A program made the translations under genes and the position numbers. From Streptomyces avicenniae (GTDB taxonomy: Bacteria > Actinomycetota > Actinomycetes > Streptomycetales > Streptomycetaceae), in the NCBI RefSeq assembly GCF_000719135.1, contig NZ_JOEK01000010.1, forward strand, positions 160,553 to 224,552: a stretch of 64,000 nucleotides of DNA. The letters run 5' to 3'. The stretch's first letter is position 1. Every line of letters begins with the position of its first letter. Positions 50,420 through 58,021 of this stretch are shown piece by piece. Under the pieces are notes generated by a model. The model was not told the origin of the DNA. It did not search any database and saw nothing but the letters and a program-made list of their open reading frames with translations.

Positions 50420-51916
50420 ATGCGTGAGTGGACCTCCACGGTCGGGGCCGGCCAGCTCGCCCGGTTGCTCGGCCCCCAGGGGGGCGCGGCGGCCGGACGG
50501 CGCGGGCCCGCGTACCGGGCGCTCGCCGACGGCATCAGGACGCTGGTCCTCGAAGGCCGCCTGCCCGTCGCCGCGCGGCTCCCGGCGGAACGCGAGCTGG
50601 CCGCCGCCCTGGCCGTGAGCCGTACGACGGTCGCCACCGCGTTCGAGAGCCTGCGGGCCGACGGGTTCCTGCGCTCCCGGCGTGGCTCGGGCAGCTGGAC
50701 CGCCGTACCGGCCGGGCGCGCCCTGCCCGCCCGTGGCCTCGAACCGCTGCCGCCCGAGGCGGGCGGGACGACCATCGACCTCGGCTGCGCCCAGCTCGCC
50801 GCGCCGGAGCCCTGGCTCACCCGCGCCTTCCAGGCGGCGCTGGTCGCGCTGCCCCAGGCGGCCCGTACCCACGGCGACTTCCCCGCGGGGCTGCCCGCCC
50901 TGCGCGCCGCCCTGGCCGACCGCTACACCGAGCGCGGTGTGCCGACGATGCCCGAGCAGATCATGATCACCACGGGGGCGATGGGGGCGGTCGGCGCCAT
51001 CTGCCGCATGTTCGTCCCAGGAGGCGAGCGGGTCGCCGTGGAGCAGCCGTCGTACGCCAACGTGCTCCAGCTCTTCCGCGAGGCGGGCGCCCGGCTCGTG
51101 CCCGTGCCGATGGGGGAGGGGCTGTCGGGCTGGGACCTGTCCGCCTGGCGTCATGTCCTGGGCGAGGCGTCGCCCCGGCTGGCGTACGTCATCGCGGACT
51201 TCCACAACCCGACGGGCGCGCTCGCCGACGACGAGCGGCGGCGTGGCATGGTCGCCGCCGCGCGCGCGTCCGGCACCGTCCTGATCGCCGACGAGACGAT
51301 GACCGACCTGGCCCTCGACGCCGCCCCCGGCGGGCGGCCGAGGCCGGTGGCGGCGTTCGACCACGGCGGGTCCACGGTGATCACGGTCGGATCGGCGAGC
51401 AAGTCGTTCTGGGCCGGGCTGCGGATCGGCTGGGTGCGGGCGGCGCCCGAGGTGATCCGCAGGCTGGTCGCGGCGCGCGCGTACGCCGACCTGGGCAGTC
51501 CCGTGATGGAGCAGTTGGCGGTCGCCTGGCTGCTGACCGAGGGCGGCTGGTCGGCGGCGCTGGAGGAGCGGCGGGCGGAGCTGCGCGGGCACCGCGCGGA
51601 CGTCGTGGCGGCGCTGCGGGAGCGGCTGCCCGAGTGGGAGTTCGCCGTCCCGTCGGGCGGGATGACGCTGTGGGTGCGCACCGGCGGGCTGTCGGGGTCG
51701 CGTGTCGCTGAGGTGGGCGAACGGCTCGGGGTGCGGGTGGCGTCGGGGCCGCGCTTCGGGGTGGAGGGCGCCTTCGAGGGCTATGTGCGGGTGCCGTTCA
51801 TCGTGGGCGGCCCGGTCGCGGAGGAGGCGGCGGCGCGGCTCGCGGCGGCGGCCGGGCTGGTCGCCGGGGGAGCGGTCGGCGCGGGCCTGGCCACTCCGGC
51901 GGGCTACATCTCCTGA
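50420..51916 (+). CDS. MocR-type GntR/aminotransferase regulator (YczR-like)
   Basis: 498 residues. The N-terminal GntR winged helix (GPAYRALADGIRTLVLEGRL..LPAERELAAALAVSRTTV) is fused to a fold-type I aminotransferase domain with the PLP lysine in GSASKSFWAGLRIGW and DFHNPTG. MocR proteins sense PLP-linked compounds. Divergence from a YczE gene matches the YczR subgroup, thought to control yczE. The 99-bp gap has two TGGCC direct-repeat units (50344-50348, 50366-50370). Confidence 0.88.
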   Translation: MREWTSTVGAGQLARLLGPQGGAAAGRRGPAYRALADGIRTLVLEGRLPVAARLPAERELAAALAVSRTTVATAFESLRADGFLRSRRGSGSWTAVPAGRALPARGLEPLPPEAGGTTIDLGCAQLAAPEPWLTRAFQAALVALPQAARTHGDFPAGLPALRAALADRYTERGVPTMPEQIMITTGAMGAVGAICRMFVPGGERVAVEQPSYANVLQLFREAGARLVPVPMGEGLSGWDLSAWRHVLGEASPRLAYVIADFHNPTGALADDERRRGMVAAARASGTVLIADETMTDLALDAAPGGRPRPVAAFDHGGSTVITVGSASKSFWAGLRIGWVRAAPEVIRRLVAARAYADLGSPVMEQLAVAWLLTEGGWSAALEERRAELRGHRADVVAALRERLPEWEFAVPSGGMTLWVRTGGLSGSRVAEVGERLGVRVASGPRFGVEGAFEGYVRVPFIVGGPVAEEAAARLAAAAGLVAGGAVGAGLATPAGYIS

Positions 51917-51920
51917 CGGC

Positions 51921-51944
51921 ACGGGCGGGGGCGCCGGTGCCCGT
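51921..51944. terminator. Weak hairpin between convergent MocR and TetR genes
   Basis: ACGGGC (51921-51926) and GCCCGT (51939-51944) can pair around a GC-rich 12-base loop between the two facing stop codons. The short stem makes terminator function uncertain. Confidence 0.35.
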
Positions 51945-52598
51945 TCAGGCGCCGGGCCGTCCGGTGTACTGGCGGCACGTGCCGGTGAACACGGTGGCCA
52001 GCTCGGCGTCGATGACCGCCGCCGTCAGCTCGGCCGCCGGTGTCCCCTCCACCCCGCCGGGATCGCGGTAGACCTGGAGCGCCAGCCCTTCGGCCACGGC
52101 GAGGAGGCGGACGGCGGCGGGCCAGGGGTCCAGGTCGGGGGCGACCTCGCCGCACTCCTTGCCGTTGTGGACGCCCCGCGCGAGGTCCGCGCGGATCAGC
52201 CGCGCCGTCTCGACGTCCACCTCGGCGAGGGCGGGGGCGTCCAGGGCCCGCCCGGCGAACGCGCGCGTGACCCGGAACTCGGCGCGGCGCGTCCCGTCGA
52301 GGGGGACGAACTCCGCCAGTACCTCGGACAGCACGCGGGCGAGGGGTCGCCGGTGGTCGGTCCCGGCCCTGACCCGTTCGTCGGCCCTGGCCCGGATGCG
52401 TGCGCCGACCGTCCGGAAGGCGTGCAGCAGCATCTCGTCCTTGCTGCGGAAGTAGTGCTGCACCAGCCCGACCGACATCCCGGCGGTCGCGGCCGTACGG
52501 GCGACGGTGACGGCGTCGAGCCCGTGGTCGGCGACGAGCGCGCAGACGGCTTCGGCGATCTGGCGGCGGCGTTCGTCGTGGTCGGCGGTTCTCGGCAC
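51945..52598 (-). CDS. TetR family transcriptional regulator
   Basis: 217 residues. The HTH is RRRQIAEAVCALVADHGLDAVTVARTAATAGMSVGLVQHYFRSKDEML (residues about 10-57). A C-terminal TetR_C-like domain follows. GTG start at 52598. Two tandem 18-bp palindromes lie 6-46 bases upstream, between it and the divergent serine hydrolase, a layout that strongly predicts autorepression and control of the hydrolase. Confidence 0.9.
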   Translation of the reverse strand: MPRTADHDERRRQIAEAVCALVADHGLDAVTVARTAATAGMSVGLVQHYFRSKDEMLLHAFRTVGARIRARADERVRAGTDHRRPLARVLSEVLAEFVPLDGTRRAEFRVTRAFAGRALDAPALAEVDVETARLIRADLARGVHNGKECGEVAPDLDPWPAAVRLLAVAEGLALQVYRDPGGVEGTPAAELTAAVIDAELATVFTGTCRQYTGRPGA

Positions 52599-52604
52599 TT
52601 GATA

Positions 52605-52644
52605 ACCGTACCAGTGTACGGTAAAAACCGTACCGTCATACGGT
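52605..52644. promoter_or_regulatory. Two tandem 18-bp TetR operators
   Basis: ACCGTAC-CAGT-GTACGGT (52605-52622, perfect 7-bp arms) and ACCGTA-CCGTCA-TACGGT (52627-52644, perfect 6-bp arms) share the same outer half-site ACCGTA/TACGGT. Their centres are 22 bp apart, two helical turns, so two dimers would sit on the same face. The region is AT-richer than its surroundings and covers the divergent promoter zone. Confidence 0.8.
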
Positions 52645-52682
52645 TATCCGCTCCGCCGCCGCTCCGACCTGCGAGGATTCCC

Positions 52683-54263
52683 ATGCCCATCCGTCCACGG
52701 CGCGCCGCCCTGCGCGCGGTGCTCCTACCGCTGTGCCTGCTCCTGGGCACGGCGACGACCCCGGCCGCCTCCGCCGCGCCCACCCCCACCGCCGCCCCTT
52801 CCGACGACTACGCCGCGATCGACGCGTACGTCCGCGACCGGATGGAGGCCACCGGGACCCCCGGGCTGTCCTATGCCGTGGTCGGCCCTGAAGGCCCCCT
52901 CCACCGGCGCTCCTGGGGGACCGACGGCCGCGGGCGGCCCGTCACGGCCAGGACGCCGTTCCTCTGGGGCTCCGTCGCCAAGCCGGTCGCCGCGACGGCG
53001 GTGACGGCCCTCGTCCAGGACGGGCGGCTCGGCCTGGACGACCGGGTCACCGACCACCTGCCGCGCTTCCGCTTCGGCGGGGCCGGGCACGCGTCCCGCG
53101 TCACGGTCGGCGACCTGCTGCGGCACACGTCCGGCATCCCCGCGTCGGCGACGTCCCTGGTCACCGACTGCTACGCCGCGGACTGCCCCGCCCCCGCCGG
53201 GCGCCTCGGCGCCCTGGACGGCGCGGAACCGCTCGGACCGCCGGGCGGCGTGTACGCCTACACCAGCGCCAACTACCTCGTGCTCGCCGCCGTCGTGGAG
53301 GCCGTCACCGGGCGGTCCTTCGCCGACCACCTGGAGGAGTCCGTGCTCGGGCCCGCCGGCATGGACTCGGCCTTCGCCGACCGGGCGTCGGCCGCGCGGC
53401 GGGGGCTGACCCCCGGGCACCAACTCCTGTGGGGCAGACCGGCCGCGATCGCCGACGGCGTGGACGACCACGGCGCGGCCTACGGCTACCTCGGCGGCGA
53501 CCTGGACGACCTGGCCGCCTTCGCCGCCTTCCAGCTCCGCACGGGAACGACCGCCGACGGCGAGCCCGTGCTCACCCCCGCTACGGTGCGGCTGATGCGC
53601 GAGGAGACGGTGCTGCGACCCGGCGGCGCCGGGACCGGCTACGGGGCCGGCTGGCGCGTCGGCGGCCTGGACGCGCCGCTCGACAGGGCGGTCTGGCACA
53701 CCGGGGCCACGCCCGGTCACTCGGCGATGCTGTTCCTGCTCCCGGAGCGCGGCACCGCCCTCGTCCTCCAGCAGAACCTGTACGGGCTCCTCCAGGACGA
53801 GGAGATCATGGCCGTCGGCTTCGGCGCCGCCCGGATGCTCGCGGGCGGGACGGCGCCCACGGACGGCGCGTCCGTGTCCCCCTACGACCTGGCGATCTGG
53901 GGCACCACCGCCCTTGCGCTCGCGATGGTCGTGGCCGCCTGCCGCTCGGCGCTGCTCCTGCGGCGACGGGTGGTGCCCTCGTCCGTGCTGCGCAGGACCA
54001 CCTCGACCGTGCTGTGGTTCCTGGCGGGCGCGGCACCTTGCGCGGGCCTTCTCGTGGTCATCGACCGGGTCGGCCTGGGGCAGATGACGACGTGGCTGCC
54101 TGACGTCACCGTCGCCGCGGGCGTCGCGGCGGTCGCCGGGGCGGTGACGGCCGTGCTCCGGCTCGTCCTCGTGACCCGGGCTCCCCGTGCCCGGGCCGAC
54201 GTCACGGGCGCCGCCCCGGAGCGGGAACTGTCGGAGCCGCGCGCGCTCCGGCTTCCGGGCTGA
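52683..54263 (+). CDS. Serine hydrolase (beta-lactamase/PBP-like) with C-terminal membrane domain
   Basis: 526 residues. Signal peptide to about residue 32 (PAASAAP). The beta-lactamase-fold domain has Ser97-x-x-Lys100 in GSVAK and a YTSANY segment where Tyr193 sits in the Y-x-N position but with Ser instead of Asn; the third motif is probably HTGATPG. After about residue 400 come three membrane segments (LAIWGTTALALAMVVAAC, TVLWFLAGAAPCAGLLVVI, AAGVAAVAGAVTAVLRLVLV). Likely an extracytoplasmic, membrane-tethered esterase or peptidase. GAGG SD. Controlled by the divergent TetR. Confidence 0.87.
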   Translation: MPIRPRRAALRAVLLPLCLLLGTATTPAASAAPTPTAAPSDDYAAIDAYVRDRMEATGTPGLSYAVVGPEGPLHRRSWGTDGRGRPVTARTPFLWGSVAKPVAATAVTALVQDGRLGLDDRVTDHLPRFRFGGAGHASRVTVGDLLRHTSGIPASATSLVTDCYAADCPAPAGRLGALDGAEPLGPPGGVYAYTSANYLVLAAVVEAVTGRSFADHLEESVLGPAGMDSAFADRASAARRGLTPGHQLLWGRPAAIADGVDDHGAAYGYLGGDLDDLAAFAAFQLRTGTTADGEPVLTPATVRLMREETVLRPGGAGTGYGAGWRVGGLDAPLDRAVWHTGATPGHSAMLFLLPERGTALVLQQNLYGLLQDEEIMAVGFGAARMLAGGTAPTDGASVSPYDLAIWGTTALALAMVVAACRSALLLRRRVVPSSVLRRTTSTVLWFLAGAAPCAGLLVVIDRVGLGQMTTWLPDVTVAAGVAAVAGAVTAVLRLVLVTRAPRARADVTGAAPERELSEPRALRLPG

Positions 54264-54282
54264 GCGCGCGCCGCCGCACGCC

Positions 54283-55989
54283 TCACTCCTTCGCGTCGGC
54301 GTAGCACTCCACGACCGCCGTGGTGCACGGGAAGCGCACGGGCGTCGCCCCGAACGCGACGCGGCCCGCCTCGTCCGCCGCCGCCGCGATCGCCGCGGCG
54401 ACCGTGGCGGCCTCCTCCTCCGGGCAGTGCACGACCACCTCGTCGTGCTGGAAGAACACCAGCTCGGCCCGCATGTCCCGCAACGCACCGCGCAGGGCGG
54501 CCAGCATGAGCAGGGCCCATTCGGCCGCGCTGCCCTGGACGACGAAGTTACGGGTGAAGCGCCCCCGCGCGCGGGCGGCGGGGGTGCTTCCGGCGCGGGG
54601 CGGGTCGGCCGCGCCGCCGTCCGGCACCTCGTCGGCGTCGCCCTCCTGATCGTCGGCCACGGCGGACGGGGAGGTGCGCCCGAGCCAGGTGCGGACCAGG
54701 CCGCCCTGCTCACCGGTCCGCGCCGCGTCGTCCACGTAGGCGACGGCCCGGGGGAAGCGGCGGCGCAGGTCGGCGAGTTGCGCGAGGCCGTCGCCCGACG
54801 TCTGGCCGTAGATCGCCCCGAGCAGCGCCAGCTTGGCCGCCGCGCGGTCGCCGGAGAAGCCGCGCCTGGCCAGCGCCGTGTAGAGGTCGCCGCTGTCCCC
54901 CGCGGCGGCCATGAGCCCCGGGTCGCGGGAGATCGCGGCGAGGACGCGGGGCTCGAGCTGGTCCGCGTCGGCGACCACCAGCCGCCATCCCGGGTCGGCG
55001 ATCACCGCGCGGCGCATGACGCGGGGGATCTGGAGGGCGCCGCCGCCGTTGGTCGTCCACCGCCCGGACGGCGCGCCGCCGGGGAGGTACTCGGAGCGGA
55101 AGCGCCCGTCCCGTACCCAGGAGCGCAGCCAGGCCCAGCCGTGCGCGGTGTGGATGCGGTAGAGCTTCTTGTACCGCAGCAGCGGTTCCACGGCGGGGTG
55201 GTCGATCGCCTGGAGCTCCCAGGCCCTGGTCGAACGCAGCTTGACGCCCGCGCGGGCGAACGCCCGCAGGACGTCGGCCGGTTGGTCGGGGCGTACGTGC
55301 ACGCCTGGGCCGAACGCGGCCGAGACCTGCTCGGCCAGTTCGCCCAGCCGCCGGGGCGGGGCGCCGGGGAAGCGCTCGCCGAGCAGCTCGTCCAGCAGGC
55401 GCCGGTGGACGTCGGCCCGCCACGGCAGACCGGCGCGGCCCATCTCGGCGGCCACCAGGGTCCCGGCCGACTCGGCGGCCAGCAGCAGCCGCATGCGCCC
55501 GGCTCCGGCGAGGGCCGCGGTGCGGACGAGCTGGCCCGCGTACACGTCGAGCAGCGCGGTGAGCGGGTCGGCGTCGCCGGGGAGCGGTGCGGGGGCGGCC
55601 TCGAACAGGGACGGCTGGCCGGTGTCGGGGGCGCCGGAGGGGAGGTCGGCGGGGACGGGCAGGCCGTGCAGCCTGGCGTAGGCGGCGCCCAGGGAGCGGG
55701 GGAGCCGGTGTGCGCCTTCGTGTCCGAGGAGGATCGCCTCGGCGGCCTCCACGTCGTAGCACCGCTCCACGCGCCCGCCGTCGTCCAGCACGCGTGGGTG
55801 GACGGCCGCCGTGGACCGCCACACCCACCGGGCGGCGTGGGGGTGTGCGCGGACGGCCGCGCCGGGGCCCGGTTCCGTGGTGACGGGACCGGCGGGGCGG
55901 CCGTCCGCGTCGAGCGGGCAGACGCGGACCGAGCCGTCGGCGTACTCGGCCATCGCCCACCTGACCGCTTCCGGGCCTGCTTCGCTCAT
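54283..55989 (-). CDS. Reduced family A DNA polymerase (bifunctional 3'-5' exonuclease/polymerase type)
   Basis: 568 residues, much shorter than Pol I. The polymerase part is complete: motif A VVADADQLEPRVLAAIS (Asp and Glu kept), motif B DRAAAKLALLGAIYGQT (Arg, Lys, Tyr kept, Phe replaced by Leu), motif C FFQHDEVVVHC. The N-terminal 200 residues resemble an exonuclease remnant (ERCYDVEAAEAILLG) without visible catalytic carboxylates; there is no 5' nuclease. Probably a repair or translesion enzyme. ATG at 55989. Convergent with the hydrolase gene. Confidence 0.88.
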   Translation of the reverse strand: MSEAGPEAVRWAMAEYADGSVRVCPLDADGRPAGPVTTEPGPGAAVRAHPHAARWVWRSTAAVHPRVLDDGGRVERCYDVEAAEAILLGHEGAHRLPRSLGAAYARLHGLPVPADLPSGAPDTGQPSLFEAAPAPLPGDADPLTALLDVYAGQLVRTAALAGAGRMRLLLAAESAGTLVAAEMGRAGLPWRADVHRRLLDELLGERFPGAPPRRLGELAEQVSAAFGPGVHVRPDQPADVLRAFARAGVKLRSTRAWELQAIDHPAVEPLLRYKKLYRIHTAHGWAWLRSWVRDGRFRSEYLPGGAPSGRWTTNGGGALQIPRVMRRAVIADPGWRLVVADADQLEPRVLAAISRDPGLMAAAGDSGDLYTALARRGFSGDRAAAKLALLGAIYGQTSGDGLAQLADLRRRFPRAVAYVDDAARTGEQGGLVRTWLGRTSPSAVADDQEGDADEVPDGGAADPPRAGSTPAARARGRFTRNFVVQGSAAEWALLMLAALRGALRDMRAELVFFQHDEVVVHCPEEEAATVAAAIAAAADEAGRVAFGATPVRFPCTTAVVECYADAKE

Positions 55990-56222
55990 GTGTGCGAGTG
56001 TCGCATCGGGCACTGACACCGGCGTCGGACGGTGGGGTGTCGAAGGTGACCTCGCCGTACTTCCCGTGGAGCAGACACGAAGCCTCCGTCCGTAGGACGC
56101 CGCGGAGGGCTTTCCCCGGAATGCTGGATGTCGGACGGCCCGGTGGGACGGGCGGTCCGGGAGAAGGACCGGGCGTGCGGCGAGGCCGCGCCCCGTACCC
56201 CGCACGGGCAGGAGGCCACGTC

Positions 56223-56480
56223 ATGACCGTACTCGCGCACACCTTCACCGGCGAAGGGCCGGGACCATGGGTCCTGCTGTTCCCGCTCGTCTGGGCCACC
56301 GTCGTCGTCGGCGCCGTCCTGCTGCTGCGGCGCGTCGCGCGGCGCGGCGGCCCCGGTTTCCGCCGCCTCGGCGGGGAGACGCCGCTCGACCTGTTGGGCC
56401 GCCGCTACGCGACCGGGGAGATAGGCGCGGAGGAGTTCCGCGAGCGCCGCGCCGTGCTCGCGGAGACCCCGGGCCGCTGA
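56223..56480 (+). CDS. Short SHOCT-domain membrane protein
   Basis: 85 residues. One membrane segment (WVLLFPLVWATVVVGAVLLL) then a C-terminal SHOCT motif (PLDLLGRRYATGEIGAEEFRERRAVL). SHOCT is a short oligomerisation-type domain of unknown role. AGGAGG lies eight bases before the ATG. The 233-bp gap before it has an imperfect hairpin near 56089-56117 and no clear promoter. Confidence 0.85.
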   Translation: MTVLAHTFTGEGPGPWVLLFPLVWATVVVGAVLLLRRVARRGGPGFRRLGGETPLDLLGRRYATGEIGAEEFRERRAVLAETPGR

Positions 56481-56484
56481 CGGG

Positions 56485-56931
56485 TCACGCGTGGGCGGAC
56501 CAGGGCAGTCCCAGGGTCCGTGCCTCCGGGGGGCCGTCGGGGACCGGCACGGGCACGGTCAGCCAGAGCGTGCGGCCCGACTCGTCCTGGTGCGCGCGCA
56601 CTCCGCCGCTGTCCCTGACCCACGCCACCCCGGCGACGCCCGCCGGGCCGGTGCCCGCCGTCCCGCAGACGTCCGGGGCGTGGTCGCAGACCGACAGCGC
56701 GAGCCGGTCCCACAGCAGGACCAGTTGCACGCGGCAGCGGTACGCCCGGCCGGTCCGCCGCATGTCGGCGAGCAGCAGGGCCACGCCGTCCGCGGCGGGA
56801 TCGACGACCTCGGGGAGGTGCCAGTACCTGAGCTGGGCGGAAACGATCCGCCGCGCCCGTTCCTCACGGTCCGGCGGTACATGGAAGGCGACGGCTCGGT
56901 GGTGGTCGGACTCGGCCGGCTGACGGCTCAC
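56485..56931 (-). CDS. Degenerate HATPase-like (anti-sigma-type) protein
   Basis: 148 residues with the layout of actinobacterial serine/threonine-kinase-like anti-sigma factors: VAFHVPPDREERARRIVSAQLRYWHLPEVV, then LLLADMRRTGRAYRCRVQLVLLWDRLALSVCDHA. The Asn of the N-box (usually in SELVTNA) is not present, so ATP binding is doubtful. GTG start at 56931. Partner unknown. It ends four bases from the converging SHOCT gene. Confidence 0.65.
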   Translation of the reverse strand: MSRQPAESDHHRAVAFHVPPDREERARRIVSAQLRYWHLPEVVDPAADGVALLLADMRRTGRAYRCRVQLVLLWDRLALSVCDHAPDVCGTAGTGPAGVAGVAWVRDSGGVRAHQDESGRTLWLTVPVPVPDGPPEARTLGLPWSAHA

Positions 56932-57056
56932 GGGCGCCTCACCGATCTGCCGGCTCGGCCGGCTCGACGGACGGTGGAAGTGTCCGATTATGGCACTGCT
57001 TGCGCCCTTCGGGGCGGCCAGTCACACGATGGTGTGGTTCTTCCTGAAGGGACGCG

Positions 57057-57893
57057 TCAGCGTCCGCCGCCGTCGCCCGGCCCGGCGATGACCAGCTCCG
57101 CGAGGTGCCCGGCGATCTCCTCGCGGTCGGGGCCCGGGAGCCCCGCGTCCGTCACCAGCGTGTCCACCTCGTCCAGAGTCGCGAACGAACTCAGCCCCGT
57201 GGTACCCCACTTGGTGTGATCCGCGACGACCACGACCCGCCGCGCCGAGCGGATGAAGTGCCGGTTGGTCTCGGCCTCCGCCAGGTTGGGCGTGGACAGC
57301 CCCGCCTCCACCGAGATGCCGTGCACCCCGAGGAAGAGCACGTCGAAGTGCAGCGAAGCGATCGCCGCGTCGGCGACCGGGCCCACCAGCGCGTCCGACG
57401 GCGTCCTGACCCCGCCGGTCAGCACCACCGTCGCCGGCTGGGGCGCACCGGCCGGGGCGGGGTCGGTCCGCCTCGCGGTGTGGAACACGTCGGCGACCCG
57501 GACCGAGTTGGTGACCACCGTGAGACCCGCGACCTCCAGCAGCTCCTGCGCCACCGCGTAGGTCGTCGTACCGCCCGAGAGCGCCACCGCGCTCCCCGGG
57601 GAGGCCAGCGCGGCGGCGGACCTGGCGATCGCGCTCTTCGCCGACGGTTCGAGCGACGACTTCGCCTCGAACCCCGGCTCGTGGTTCCGCTGCTCCGCGA
57701 CCGGCACGGCGCCGCCGTGCACCTTCTCCAGCGCGCCCTGCCGCGCCAGCACGTCGAGGTCGCGGCGCACCGTCATGTCCGACACCTGGAGCATCCGCGT
57801 CAGCTCGCTGACCCGGATCCCCCCGCGCCGCCGCACCTCGTCCAGAATGAGCGCGCGCCGCTGTCCGGCCAGCAGGTTCTGATGGTCGCTCAC
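57057..57893 (-). CDS. DeoR/GlpR family transcriptional regulator
   Basis: 278 residues. The DeoR HTH is GQRRALILDEVRRRGGIRVSEL..LQVSDMTVRRDLDVLARQG. The sugar-phosphate sensor domain has ALSGGTTTYAVAQEL, VVLTGGVRTPSDALVGP, LFLGVHGIS and VVVADHTKWG. It typically represses sugar or polyol catabolism, but no such genes are adjacent. The GTG at 57893 follows GGGAGG by four bases; longer in-frame starts lack conservation. Divergent from a membrane hydrolase. Confidence 0.88.
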   Translation of the reverse strand: MSDHQNLLAGQRRALILDEVRRRGGIRVSELTRMLQVSDMTVRRDLDVLARQGALEKVHGGAVPVAEQRNHEPGFEAKSSLEPSAKSAIARSAAALASPGSAVALSGGTTTYAVAQELLEVAGLTVVTNSVRVADVFHTARRTDPAPAGAPQPATVVLTGGVRTPSDALVGPVADAAIASLHFDVLFLGVHGISVEAGLSTPNLAEAETNRHFIRSARRVVVVADHTKWGTTGLSSFATLDEVDTLVTDAGLPGPDREEIAGHLAELVIAGPGDGGGR

Positions 57894-58021
57894 AGGGCCT
57901 CCCTCGTGTCCGGAAGGGTCATCCTCGCACGGCCCAACTTCCACCGACCGTGGACGGTTCGCCGCCGTCGGCAACGGAGAGACACAGACGTGGGACAGCA
58001 CGCGACCCGGGGGAGTCATCC

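Noticed and set aside
50321..51922. N-terminal extension of the YczE frame antisense to the MocR gene
   Set aside because: The extension is the antisense shadow of the MocR gene. The membrane protein begins at the ATG at 50320 with a good SD.
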